IMG/VR virus record: IMGVR_UViG_3300023179_000371
Span: 1 to 29,898 of that record
Direction: 5' to 3' (one strand)
From: a virus
Length of the DNA stretch: 29,898 bases
The notes under the pieces are model-generated. The model did no database searches. It was not told the DNA's origin and was given only the letters and a program-made list of their open reading frames with translations. The position numbers and the translations under genes are program-made. How positions within the stretch are numbered: position 1 is the stretch's first letter; every line of letters begins with the position of its first letter. Below, piece by piece: positions 7,094 through 13,977 of this stretch.

Positions 7094-7645
7094 TCAATAA
7101 AAATTATAATTTCTAGAATTTTGCTCCTTCCATAATTTATCTGCTTCTTTTTTTGTTAAATTATACATTCTTATTTCTTCTGATGTAGCTTCTCTTTCAA
7201 CTTTATTTAAATTTTGTTTTGAAAGTGTATAAGTTTTTAATTGATGATACTTGAAATGATAAAGCCCATCATTTTCGGTATTTATGAATTTACTATATTC
7301 AATATATCTAAATGGCATATCTTCACCCTGAAGTTTATAAAGCGTGCCTCTTTTGAGTTCTATATTTGACCGATTTTCGTTAGCAAATATACTTTTATTT
7401 GGTGAAATCTCGTTAGCAAATACAGCTAATTGTTGAATTTTATTTTTTGAAAGAACAACTTCATCATCATAAGGAACATCTTTAGTAATTATTTGCCAAA
7501 TCCACCTTAGCTTTTCACGCCAAGTTTTAGTTCTTGGTTTAAATCCTTTTTGATAAATTGAAATATACAATAATCCATCTTTATCATAATTAAATTTAAC
7601 ACCTTCTGAATAACAATCGCATTCAATAAAAAGCTCTTTACTCAT
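7094..7645 (-). CDS. conserved phage protein fused to a second domain across a repeat
   Basis: 183 residues. Residues 1-76 form a compact unit typical of small stand-alone phage proteins: a short beta-rich start (FIECDC), then TWREKLRWIWQIITKDVPY, then EVVLSKNKIQQLAVF. Residues about 76-93 (FANEISPNKSIFANEN) are encoded by repeat copy B. Residues 94-183 form a second unit (RGTLYKLQGEDMPFRYIEYS onward) that could itself be a small phage protein. Where intergenic copy A carries a stop and an ATG, copy B reads straight through, so this looks like two ancestral genes joined by loss of the stop and start. No activity is apparent. A consensus promoter lies directly upstream. Confidence 0.75.
   Translation of the reverse strand: MSKELFIECDCYSEGVKFNYDKDGLLYISIYQKGFKPRTKTWREKLRWIWQIITKDVPYDDEVVLSKNKIQQLAVFANEISPNKSIFANENRSNIELKRGTLYKLQGEDMPFRYIEYSKFINTENDGLYHFKYHQLKTYTLSKQNLNKVEREATSEEIRMYNLTKKEADKLWKEQNSRNYNFY
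7361..7421. repeat. 61-bp direct repeat, copy B (in frame inside a gene)
   Basis: Matches copy A (7033-7093) at 50 of 61 positions, including both GTTAGCAAAT words. It encodes the linker between the two parts of the 7094-7645 protein. At the position equivalent to the ATG next to copy A the codon here is AGA, and the in-frame stop of copy A is absent. Confidence 0.8.
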
Positions 7646-7679
7646 AAGAAGATTATATTTAATATATAAAATTTGTCAA
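7646..7679 (-). promoter_or_regulatory. consensus sigma-70-like promoter between tRNA and coding block
   Basis: Minus strand: perfect TTGACA at 7679-7674, a 16-nt spacer, perfect TATAAT at 7657-7652, then 6 nt (CTTCTT) to the ATG at 7645. No Shine-Dalgarno. It starts the 7645-6453 gene chain just downstream of the tRNA. Confidence 0.75.
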
Positions 7680-7696
7680 CTATATATTTGAAATTT

Positions 7697-7783
7697 CGGG
7701 GCGAGTAGGATTCGAACCTACGAATGAATTTCTTCATCGGCAGTTTAGTAAACTGCTGTTTTCAACCACTCAACCATCGCCCC
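7697..7783 (-). tRNA. tRNA-Ser, anticodon ACU (reads AGU), class II
   Basis: 87 nt, minus strand. Acceptor GGGGCGA pairs fully with TCGCCCC. The T arm is GTAGG-TTCGAAT-CCTAC, and the anticodon arm is GCAGT-TTACTAA-ACTGC with anticodon ACT. A long variable arm with a TGAA/TTCA stem and a G discriminator base are typical of bacterial tRNA-Ser. CCA is not encoded (GAAA follows). Bacterial tRNAs for AGU/AGC normally have GCU; A34 here is unusual. It lies within the minus-strand block and is probably co-transcribed with upstream genes and processed. Confidence 0.93.
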
Positions 7784-7793
7784 ACATTTAAAA

Positions 7794-7976
7794 TTAAATT
7801 ATTTTAAAAATCTTAAGCATTATTATGCCAGACATAATAATACCAATAAAACCAGTAATTGTTCTAATTAATTCCATTTTATGGTTATGTTTATCAACCC
7901 ATATTTCAAACTTATCTCTAAGTTTGCCAGCTTTTTCTAGCTTCTTAAGTTTCTTTTTACTTATTTTCAATGTCAT
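7794..7976 (-). CDS. small single-span membrane protein
   Basis: 60 residues. A very basic N-terminal half (MTLKISKKKLKKLEKAGKL) continues through a helix and ends in a hydrophobic span (TGFIGIIMSGIIMLKIF), so a cytoplasmic charged domain is anchored by a C-terminal membrane segment. No family recognised. TATAAT ends 5 nt before the ATG (minus strand, 7987-7982), inside the end of the upstream gene, suggesting its own start site, although the -35 is poor. The tRNA-Ser follows 10 nt after its stop. Confidence 0.6.
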   Translation of the reverse strand: MTLKISKKKLKKLEKAGKLRDKFEIWVDKHNHKMELIRTITGFIGIIMSGIIMLKIFKII

Positions 7977-7982
7977 GATGTA

Positions 7983-8216
7983 TTATAAATCAAAATCTTT
8001 ATTTTTTCTAGATTTAGGAGTAAAATTAACTAACGCATCACTACCATATACTTGAAAAGTAGATATTTTATAGTTTTTTCTTTCGAGCATATTTTTTAAT
8101 TCATTAATATATTTACTGCTCATATAAACTACTAATGTTTCTCCATCATGAACATCTATTCCATATTCGTCTGCAAATTCTGAACAAATTGCTAGTGCTT
8201 CACTTGTATTGCTCAC
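7983..8216 (-). CDS. hypothetical protein, GTG start
   Basis: 77 residues, acidic N-terminal half (SEALAICSEFADEYGIDVHD), then a strand-helix segment and a basic tail (PKSRKNKDFDL). It looks like a small alpha/beta cytosolic protein. No recognised family. The GTG is preceded at 6 nt by AGTGTAAA, like other starts here, and lies 15 nt after the stop of the adenylosuccinate synthetase gene. Confidence 0.6.
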   Translation of the reverse strand: MSNTSEALAICSEFADEYGIDVHDGETLVVYMSSKYINELKNMLERKNYKISTFQVYGSDALVNFTPKSRKNKDFDL

Positions 8217-8230
8217 TAATAGTTTACACT
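8217..8230 (-). promoter_or_regulatory. AGTGTAAA element before the GTG start at 8216
   Basis: Minus strand: TGTAAA at 8228-8223, preceded by AG, ends 6 nt before the GTG. It fits the second -10-like class. No -35 is visible, and it is a single-base variant of the AGTGTAAT form. Confidence 0.3.
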
Positions 8231-8231
8231 A

Positions 8232-9224
8232 TTAAATTGAAGATCTATTTCCAGAAAATATTATTTCGCAATATTCTTTAAGTTGATTGGTAATATATTC
8301 TTTCATCGAGTCAAAATTAAGAAAATCTATATGACTTGGACCATGTTGGTCATCTGTTATAATTTTATATTTATTAATATTTTGTAAAATATCACATTTA
8401 TTTATGATAATTTTATTTGCGCCAGAAATTTTAATTGCTTGTTTTAAATGATTTAATCTAAGCCAATTAACTATTCTTTTACGACCAGTAGTTGATCCAA
8501 ACTCTTTGCCAAATTCTATAATTTTATTAAGATCTTCATCATTCCATAATGATTCTGGAAAAAGTGGATCAATTCCACTTTTAGTATCATAAATTTTTGC
8601 AACACCAATTATATCTCTAATTTTCTTTGGACTAAAACCTAGAGAGCAAGCATTATAAGGCAATGTTTCACTACTTGTAACATAAGGATAATCACCATAA
8701 TTAATATCTAGCCAAAAACTTTGCGCGCCTTCACAAAGAATTTCTCCTTCAAGATTTCCATCCCAAATATATTTTTTATCAATATAGTCTTTTGCTAGTT
8801 TTCCTACTCTTAACATTTTATCTGAATAAGCTGGAGCAATTCCTTGACCAGTTGTTCCAAGTTTAGGTTTTAAAATTTTAAGATCATAGCGAATATGTCT
8901 TTCAGTGATAAGATGAGCTTTGGGACTTACTTTAATTAAAGATGTATCAAATCCTTCTTTTTTAAGATAATCTATTTCATCAAAAAATTTATCAACATTG
9001 ATAACGCAATTTGGACCAATGACACTAAGTTTATTTTGAAAAACTCCGCAAGGAATAATATGAGTTTTATATTTTTTATCATTGAGATAAACTGTATGAC
9101 CTGCATTTGGACCACCATTCCAACGGCAAACAATATCATAATTTTTAGAAATAGCATTACTTATTTTACCTTTGCCTTCATCACCCCAAGCTAAACCAAA
9201 AATAATATCAACTGCTTTTATCAT
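8232..9224 (-). CDS. purA: adenylosuccinate synthetase family (PurA / PurZ0-like, short form)
   Basis: 330 residues. PurA joins IMP and aspartate with GTP to give adenylosuccinate. Present here: the P-loop-like WGDEGKGK with catalytic Asp15, NGGPNAGHT with His43, GTTGQGIAPAYSDKMLR, EGAQSFWLDINYGDYPYVTS, EFGSTTGRKR and NKCDIL. It is about 100 residues shorter than the common bacterial enzyme, a size shared by archaeal PurA and by phage PurZ-type enzymes that act on dGMP for 2-aminoadenine DNA. PurZ proper replaces the catalytic Asp with Ser; Asp is kept here, so PurA or PurZ0 are the options. No DatZ or MazZ homologue is in the window. It overlaps the upstream SEC-C-like gene by 17 nt. Family certain, substrate open. 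Confidence 0.9.
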   Translation of the reverse strand: MIKAVDIIFGLAWGDEGKGKISNAISKNYDIVCRWNGGPNAGHTVYLNDKKYKTHIIPCGVFQNKLSVIGPNCVINVDKFFDEIDYLKKEGFDTSLIKVSPKAHLITERHIRYDLKILKPKLGTTGQGIAPAYSDKMLRVGKLAKDYIDKKYIWDGNLEGEILCEGAQSFWLDINYGDYPYVTSSETLPYNACSLGFSPKKIRDIIGVAKIYDTKSGIDPLFPESLWNDEDLNKIIEFGKEFGSTTGRKRIVNWLRLNHLKQAIKISGANKIIINKCDILQNINKYKIITDDQHGPSHIDFLNFDSMKEYITNQLKEYCEIIFSGNRSSI

Positions 9225-9480
9225 TATGCTTTTCTCTTAATTCATTAACATAATTTTCTAAATTTTCTTTAGCTTTTGTACAATAATCTTGTCCAGATGC
9301 GCCACAGCATTTTTTAAATTTAATATTATTAAGTGGGCAATAAGAATTTCTTGATATTTTAGGTAATACTCTTACTACTGGAGAAAAAAATGTGGCTCTT
9401 GCGTATGGGCTATTTGGTAATGTAATTTTTTTATCTCCTTGATTTTCTGTATTTGATATATTTTGTGCATTTTCTTCCAT
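9208..9480 (-). CDS. small protein with SEC-C-like zinc motif
   Basis: 90 residues. The centre reads SRNSYCPLNNIKFKKCCG, resembling the SEC-C zinc module (CPCGSGKKYKKCCG) but with the second cysteine and the GSG changed. Two more cysteines (GQDYC, and the first in the motif) could complete a metal site. An acidic, disordered N-terminus precedes it and a charged helix follows. SEC-C modules bind zinc and often mediate protein or ribosome contacts. The gene is directly upstream of, and overlaps, the adenylosuccinate synthetase gene. Start fixed by TATAAT 6 nt upstream. Confidence 0.65.
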   Translation of the reverse strand: MEENAQNISNTENQGDKKITLPNSPYARATFFSPVVRVLPKISRNSYCPLNNIKFKKCCGASGQDYCTKAKENLENYVNELREKHNDKSS

Positions 9481-9492
9481 ATATCCATTATA
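9481..9492 (-). promoter_or_regulatory. -10 element of the SEC-C-like / purA transcript
   Basis: Minus strand: perfect TATAAT at 9492-9487 followed by 6 nt and the ATG at 9480. The -35 is weak (TTTACT about 16 nt upstream). It forms a divergent pair with the plus-strand element at 9527-9532. Confidence 0.5.
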
Positions 9493-9524
9493 ATATAATA
9501 TTGCTAAAAGTAAAGAAAAAAGAT

Positions 9525-9538
9525 CGTGTAATTATATT
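9525..9538 (+). promoter_or_regulatory. TGTAAT element before the plus-strand membrane protein gene
   Basis: TGTAAT at 9527-9532 ends 6 nt before the ATG at 9539. The flanking bases are CG rather than AG and no -35 is evident at 16-18 nt. Position, not sequence strength, supports the call. Confidence 0.35.
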
Positions 9539-10528
9539 ATGTTTAAATATATATTAGGATTTTCAGCATTTGCACTTGCATCTTGTGCGGCTTTTTTCTC
9601 TGTAAAAGGCATTGCTTTATTATTTGCTGCAAGTTTTTGGAGCGTGGCTATAATGGCTGGAACGATGGAATTAGCTAAACTTATTAGCGCAAGTTATCTA
9701 TATCGTTATTGGGGCGATATAAATAAAATTCTTAAAAAATATATGCTTGGAGCAACTATTCTTTTAATGTGCATTACTAGTCTTGGTATATTTGGATTTT
9801 TATCAGATGCATTTCAAAGAAACTTTTCGCAATATAGTTTAAATCAAAATAAAATACAAGGTTTAAAATCTCAACAAGGTTTTTATCTTTCTCAAATAGA
9901 TTTTAATAAAAGTAAATTAAAAGACCTAATTGAACTTCAAAAAACTTACCAAGCATCTTTAGATAGTGCAGTTAAACAAGATGTTACGACCACGAAAACT
10001 GTAGAAGGTGGATTATTTAGTAGTGGTAAAACTGAAAAAATAACAGATTCAAAACTTGTTCAAAGCCGAGAAAAAATCGTTACTGGATCTCAACAAAATA
10101 TAAATTCTTTATTTGAACAAATATCATTCGTAAATAAAGAATTAGATGATTTAACAAAAAAGAATACAGAGAATAATCAAAATATTGTACAATTAGAAAG
10201 TGATAATACTAAAGGTGAAATAGGAACATTTAAATTTGTAGCAGACGCTTTTGGATTAAAAATAGAAACCGCAGTTAGAATATTTATTATATTAATAGTT
10301 ATTGTTTTTGATCCACTAGCCGTATGTTTAGTTATCGCTTATAATTCACTTGTAAAAAATAATAAAACAGATAGCAACCTTGAACCAATCGTAGTTGAAA
10401 AGATTGTAGAAAAAATCGTAGAAAAACCAGTCGAAGTTGTAAAAACTGTTTTCAATAGTTTTAAAAAAGGAACAAAGAAAGTTCATAATCCTAGATTAGC
10501 TGACCCAAATTTACCAGAAAATAATTGA
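9539..10528 (+). CDS. phage membrane protein with central coiled coil
   Basis: 329 residues. Two hydrophobic segments lie near residues 1-50 and a third near 68-90 (MLGATILLMCITSLGIFGFL). A long polar, helix-forming region with Gln, Lys and Asn heptads spans about 95-235. A further membrane span, VRIFIILIVIVFDPLAVCLVIAY, follows near 245-268. The tail has repeats of VEKIVEKIVEKPVE and ends basic. The pattern ELAKLISASYLYRYW followed by LGIFGFLSDAF matches a conserved but uncharacterised phage membrane protein family. It stands alone on the plus strand between two minus-strand blocks, so expression is independent. A host-envelope role is plausible but not shown. Confidence 0.7.
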   Translation: MFKYILGFSAFALASCAAFFSVKGIALLFAASFWSVAIMAGTMELAKLISASYLYRYWGDINKILKKYMLGATILLMCITSLGIFGFLSDAFQRNFSQYSLNQNKIQGLKSQQGFYLSQIDFNKSKLKDLIELQKTYQASLDSAVKQDVTTTKTVEGGLFSSGKTEKITDSKLVQSREKIVTGSQQNINSLFEQISFVNKELDDLTKKNTENNQNIVQLESDNTKGEIGTFKFVADAFGLKIETAVRIFIILIVIVFDPLAVCLVIAYNSLVKNNKTDSNLEPIVVEKIVEKIVEKPVEVVKTVFNSFKKGTKKVHNPRLADPNLPENN

Positions 10529-10565
10529 TTATTTTTTCTTGATATAGTAATCATTTTTATTTTTT
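10526..10565. terminator. weak AT-rich hairpin between convergent genes
   Basis: TGATTA at 10526-10531 pairs with TAATCA at 10548-10553 and is followed on the plus strand by a T-rich run. It lies just where the plus-strand gene ends and the minus-strand ORF at 10684-10529 ends. The stem has only 6 bp with one G-C pair, so terminator function is a guess. Confidence 0.25.
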
Positions 10566-10684
10566 GAAATTTTCGATATATATTTTTTAGCTTTTTCATA
10601 ACCATCTTTATTTAAAGGAAATACTCCATATAAAAAATTATCGTTTTTTGAGTAAATGCCGTAATATTTATTTTTGCTCTTCAT
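10529..10684 (-). CDS. 51-residue lysine- and tyrosine-rich small protein
   Basis: Reads MKSKNKYYGIYSKNDNFLYG, then FPLNKDGYEKAKKYISKIS, ending YYIKKK. It resembles small phage proteins with a beta strand pair followed by a helix. It overlaps the 58-residue ORF by 17 nt and its stop abuts the stop of the convergent plus-strand gene with no spare bases. No function can be assigned. Confidence 0.55.
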   Translation of the reverse strand: MKSKNKYYGIYSKNDNFLYGVFPLNKDGYEKAKKYISKISKNKNDYYIKKK

Positions 10685-10844
10685 TAAAGTATTCTTCAAT
10701 TAATCCTCTTAAAAGTCTTAAGTGATGGACTTGCCAAGTTTCCCCATCCATTTTTTTGCCATTATCAATTAAATCTTGAAATAAAGCTGTCTCAATAATT
10801 TGATTAACTAAATGAATGATTTGCTTTTGCTTGTCTTCTTTCAT
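10668..10844 (-). CDS. 58-residue helical small protein
   Basis: Reads MKEDKQKQIIHLVNQIIETA, then LFQDLIDNGKKMDGETWQVH, ending EEYFNEEQK; predominantly helical with amphipathic character. TATAAT at minus 10855-10850 ends 5 nt before the ATG, overlapping the end of the dCMP deaminase gene. No known family. The last 17 nt overlap the next ORF. Confidence 0.55.
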   Translation of the reverse strand: MKEDKQKQIIHLVNQIIETALFQDLIDNGKKMDGETWQVHHLRLLRGLIEEYFNEEQK

Positions 10845-10856
10845 AAGATATTATAT

Positions 10857-11270
10857 TCAAATGTTGACCTTTTTTAAAGAAACTTTATAAAAATCAAATA
10901 TCTCATGCGCCAAATTATCTCTTTCATATTCTTCAATATATAAAACTTTTTTAATTCCATGAGATATAATATTAATTGCACAACTAGGACAAGGTAATAA
11001 TGTACAAGCTAAAATATAAGGATTTTCATATCTAGATATGCAAGCCAAAGCATTTGTTTCTGCATGAATGACATATTTTCTTCTTTCCTCTCTGTTTTCC
11101 CAAAAATTTTGTAATACTTCTTGTTTTGGCAATAATCCATTATAACCAATGCTTAATAGTCTACCTTCTTTGTTAAGAATAGAACATCCAACTTTTTTAT
11201 ATGGATCCTCGGATCTTAATGAAGAATCTAGTGCAAATTTTATCGCCATGTCCTCAAATGAAATTCTCAT
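10857..11270 (-). CDS. dCMP deaminase (zinc-dependent cytidine/deoxycytidylate deaminase family)
   Basis: 137 residues. It deaminates dCMP to dUMP, feeding dTMP synthesis. The zinc site is complete: HAE at residues 69-71 (His69, catalytic Glu71) and PCPSC at 93-97 (Cys94 and Cys97). The sequence SEDPYKKVGCSILNKEGRLL followed by IGYNG is typical of the dCMP branch (phage T4 gp cd, ComEB). Compared with T4 dCMP deaminase it is shorter. Its ATG overlaps the stop of the metallophosphoesterase gene by 4 nt. With an RNR and a dNMP kinase across the divergent promoter, it is part of a nucleotide-supply set that would shift pyrimidine pools toward T. Confidence 0.9.
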   Translation of the reverse strand: MRISFEDMAIKFALDSSLRSEDPYKKVGCSILNKEGRLLSIGYNGLLPKQEVLQNFWENREERRKYVIHAETNALACISRYENPYILACTLLPCPSCAINIISHGIKKVLYIEEYERDNLAHEIFDFYKVSLKKVNI

Positions 11271-11923
11271 ATATAGTTTAATTTTATTTCTTTCTTTTTG
11301 ATTGTAACGAAAGAAGATTTTGATTCACAAAAACTTCCAAGATTTATGTAATTTTCATCTTGATTTGGCATATGTGTATGCCCACAAATAACTTTATCAT
11401 AACCATTAATTTGAATATATTTTAACGCATTCTTTTTAACATCTCCACTTTTTTCTACGAAATCATTAGTTCTGGCTTTAAAAAATCTAAAAAAATTATC
11501 TGCATATGGCGTAAATTTTCTAACAATATAATATAATTTAATTATAAAATTAGTAATTGTTTTATATCTTGTAAAATAAATATCGAAAATATCTCCATGA
11601 ACAACTAAAATTTTTTCTCTATTAGATTCTATTATATATTCATTTGCACAATAAAATCCCAATAAAATACTCATAAATTCTGCTTTCAAGAAACAATGAT
11701 TTCCAATTAAGTAAATTATCTTATGTTTTTTTGAGAGTTTTCTTAATTTAGAGAGGACTTTCCAATGATTTTTTTTGAGTCTATGCAAATTATGATGATC
11801 AAAAAGATCACCAGCTATAATAATGTTTTTTGCTTTATATTTTTTTAAAACTTTGAGCAAATCTTCTGATTTACAATCTTTATCTCCAAGATGGATGTCT
11901 GATATAATCAAATAGTCATACAT
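11267..11923 (-). CDS. calcineurin-like metallophosphoesterase
   Basis: 218 residues. All family motifs are visible in order: SDIHLG (Asp9, His11), AGDLFD (Asp39), IGNH (Asn75, His76), VVHGD (His109) and CGHTHMP near residue 185, ending in the INLGSF strand. The layout with an inserted basic/aromatic helical cap (FIIKLYYIVRKFTPYADNFF) resembles LpxH-type UDP-2,3-diacylglucosamine hydrolases and related phage phosphatases. Lipid-A or nucleotide substrates are both possible. It sits in a five-gene overlapping minus-strand cluster between a small membrane protein and dCMP deaminase. Confidence 0.88.
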   Translation of the reverse strand: MYDYLIISDIHLGDKDCKSEDLLKVLKKYKAKNIIIAGDLFDHHNLHRLKKNHWKVLSKLRKLSKKHKIIYLIGNHCFLKAEFMSILLGFYCANEYIIESNREKILVVHGDIFDIYFTRYKTITNFIIKLYYIVRKFTPYADNFFRFFKARTNDFVEKSGDVKKNALKYIQINGYDKVICGHTHMPNQDENYINLGSFCESKSSFVTIKKKEIKLNYI

Positions 11924-11924
11924 A

Positions 11925-12209
11925 TTATTTTGTTAAATAATCCATTTTTCTTTGTAATCTAAAGTTTTCTTGTTCTTTTGCGCCAATAACAGCTTGAATC
12001 CTAGATCTTTGTATAGATTCATTCGCTTTCATAACAGTCAAAGAACTTTTTTCATTTTCCAACATTTTTATCATTTGATAATTAGAATTTTTTTGAGCAT
12101 TTAATATATGATATTCCATGCCCTTTTCTAAACATGATTGTCCTTTGACTTTGGATGTACTCCAAATCGCAATAAAAATAATTATTATATATTTAATAAT
12201 ATCACTCAT
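11925..12209 (-). CDS. small membrane-anchored or exported coiled-coil protein
   Basis: 94 residues from the ATG at 12209. The frame opens earlier, but those codons lie inside the upstream enzyme gene, and AAAGG sits about 8 nt before this ATG. MSDIIKYIIIIFIAIWSTSKVKG is a signal peptide or N-terminal anchor, followed by a long helical, Gln/Glu/Lys-rich segment (ESIQRSRIQAVIGAKEQENF) likely to coil. The single Cys (QSCLEK) is not in a convincing lipobox. Inner-membrane spanin subunits have this shape, but the metabolic context does not point to lysis. One nucleotide separates its stop from the next ATG. Confidence 0.55.
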   Translation of the reverse strand: MSDIIKYIIIIFIAIWSTSKVKGQSCLEKGMEYHILNAQKNSNYQMIKMLENEKSSLTVMKANESIQRSRIQAVIGAKEQENFRLQRKMDYLTK

Positions 12210-12219
12210 TTTGATGCCT

Positions 12220-13317
12220 TTATTTTCCATGAGCAACTCCTTCGTACATGCTATTAGATGTAACTAAAACTGCTTTGACTTTATTTGTCCAAAGTCCTCC
12301 TCGCATGTCTTGTAATTTTCTAAAACCAAGATAACTCATAGAACTTCTTAAGCCATTTACAAAGTCATATACTATATCTTCTAAAGAAGTATTTTGATTA
12401 ATTGGAATTAATGTATTATCACCTTCAACAAAAAGATTTTTCTTTGTTCCGTCATGAAGTTCATAATCTTCTACAACATCCTTGCTTGCCATTCCTCGAT
12501 ATTTGGCGAATAATTTTCCATCTTTTTCTATAAGATTCTCATCATCTACAACATCTAGTAGACCAGCAAAAATTCTTCCACAGATTACAGCATCACATCC
12601 ACTAACTATTGCTTTTACAAGATCTTTAGGATATCTAATTCCGCCATCTGCAAGAATACTTGGGCGATTTTGTGGATTTGGTTTATCTTGTTTAAACAAA
12701 TCTACTTGTGATAATTCCCAATTTCTTACAGCCTTCCATGCATAAAAATTACCAGTTAAACTTGGACACCAAATACCAGTTTTTACTTGAGTAAGACACA
12801 TTGACCCCGGACCAATAAGATGTCTAAATCCATCTGCTTTAAGATTAGCTAGTCTATAGACGCTTTCTTTAGTTAACGTATTTCCTACTATTACATCTTG
12901 AGAAAATTTAGAAGTTTTATACCATCTAAGAAAATCTTCTACATTTTTTGCTAAACCATTAGCTGTATCTAAAAAATAAATATCTGTATAAGTACTTGTC
13001 GCTCTAATTCTTTCTTCAGCATCTTTTAAACCAATTGCAGTTATACAGAAATTACTTTCATCTTTAATAAATTTTGCTTTACTTTTTTGATCGTCTATTG
13101 TCATAAAACGATGAAGAACTCCAGCGCCACCAAGTTTATTCATTTTAATACATGATTTTACTGATGATACTGTGTCCATTGGAGACAATATGATTGGTAA
13201 TTTAATTTCAAAATTTCTTGAAATTTTTGTAGTTGTATCTACCTCTTTTCTTGAATTGATATCAGAAAAATTTGGTAATAGAGATATATCATCGTAACCT
13301 AAAGCAGTTTTAAACAT
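12220..13317 (-). CDS. IMP dehydrogenase / GMP reductase family enzyme, without CBS domains
   Basis: 365 residues, one TIM barrel. The catalytic loop is LIGPGSMCLTQVKTG with the nucleophile Cys174. Other marks are IILSPMDTV, LDTANG, ILADGGIRYPKDLVKA and CDAVICGR for the phosphate site, then YRGMASKD. The canonical C-T-T-R after the Cys is C-L-T-Q. The segment FVEGDNTLIPINQ, followed by GLRSSMSYLGFRKL, resembles GMP reductase, and I do not see the Arg-Tyr pair of the IMPDH flap. GMP reductase (GMP to IMP) is therefore my preferred reading, though YRGM is IMPDH-like. With adenylosuccinate synthetase this would route guanine nucleotides to adenine nucleotides. A TTGACA/TAATAT promoter precedes it. 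Confidence 0.85.
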   Translation of the reverse strand: MFKTALGYDDISLLPNFSDINSRKEVDTTTKISRNFEIKLPIILSPMDTVSSVKSCIKMNKLGGAGVLHRFMTIDDQKSKAKFIKDESNFCITAIGLKDAEERIRATSTYTDIYFLDTANGLAKNVEDFLRWYKTSKFSQDVIVGNTLTKESVYRLANLKADGFRHLIGPGSMCLTQVKTGIWCPSLTGNFYAWKAVRNWELSQVDLFKQDKPNPQNRPSILADGGIRYPKDLVKAIVSGCDAVICGRIFAGLLDVVDDENLIEKDGKLFAKYRGMASKDVVEDYELHDGTKKNLFVEGDNTLIPINQNTSLEDIVYDFVNGLRSSMSYLGFRKLQDMRGGLWTNKVKAVLVTSNSMYEGVAHGK

Positions 13318-13352
13318 ACTTCAATATTAAATCACTTATATATACTTGTCAA
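13318..13352 (-). promoter_or_regulatory. sigma-70-like promoter of the guaB/guaC-like cluster
   Basis: Minus strand: perfect TTGACA at 13352-13347, a 17-nt spacer, TAATAT at 13329-13324, then 6 nt to the ATG at 13317. The -35 begins immediately after the TAA stop of the upstream gene. No Shine-Dalgarno. Confidence 0.7.
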
Positions 13353-13640
13353 TTAAAATTGTTTTAAAATTTCTTCTGTATTGTTTTTGTAAAAAATAAG
13401 TATATCTGAACTGGTTAATGTTTTAATTTCTTGAACGGTATTTTCATTTAAATTCAAAATTTTATAATTAAATATATCCATCAATGCTTTTGCTCTTTGA
13501 TTTTTACTACAACCGCAGCCGCCTAAACTGGAATAATAATAATCTATAATTAAAATTAAATCTTTTAATTTTTCATTAGCTATATTTTGATTTAGAAAAT
13601 CAAAAAAATCTTTAATTGTTTTAAATTCAGTTGTTTTCAT
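13353..13640 (-). CDS. hypothetical protein with GGCGC motif
   Basis: 95 residues. A helical N-terminus (FKTIKDFFDFLNQNI) leads to DYYYSSLGGCGCSKNQRAKA, where two cysteines in GCGC could bind metal or a cofactor, and the rest is alpha/beta. I recognise this type as a conserved short phage protein but cannot name it. It overlaps the end of the membrane protein gene upstream by 14 nt, so the two are probably translated together. Confidence 0.6.
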   Translation of the reverse strand: MKTTEFKTIKDFFDFLNQNIANEKLKDLILIIDYYYSSLGGCGCSKNQRAKALMDIFNYKILNLNENTVQEIKTLTSSDILIFYKNNTEEILKQF

Positions 13641-13977
13641 ATTTATATAAAATTATACTTAAAATCATATATTCCATAATAGATATTATATATAATAAAC
13701 CAATATAATATAATGGAAATTTAAAAAATAATATCATACATAAATTAAACCAAAAATTTAAGCATAGTGGGCAACTTACAAGTTTAAAAAAGAAATTATT
13801 TTTAAAGCCAAGAAATTCAGAAAAATTCAACCGAGTTATTTTAATGAAAGCCTCATATTCTTGAATTAACTTTGATTTATTTAACTTAAATAACTTAACG
13901 TATTCATAAAAGAAGTTGGTCTTAAACCATACAAATAGTGCAAAAGCTGATAATGATCCTGCTAATATTAAATCCAT
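13627..13977 (-). CDS. membrane protein with SCPLCLNFW motif (DUF1360-like)
   Basis: 116 residues. An N-terminal span (LILAGSLSAFALFVWF), a basic loop, then LVSCPLCLNFWFNLCMILFF and a final pair of hydrophobic stretches up to SIILYKYENN. The C-P-x-C-L-x-F-W signature is typical of small DUF1360-type membrane proteins, where a CPWC...W motif lies at a membrane edge. Function unknown. It heads the minus-strand cluster and is divergent from the dNMP kinase gene, sharing a promoter region with overlapping -35 boxes. Confidence 0.6.
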   Translation of the reverse strand: MDLILAGSLSAFALFVWFKTNFFYEYVKLFKLNKSKLIQEYEAFIKITRLNFSEFLGFKNNFFFKLVSCPLCLNFWFNLCMILFFKFPLYYIGLLYIISIMEYMILSIILYKYENN

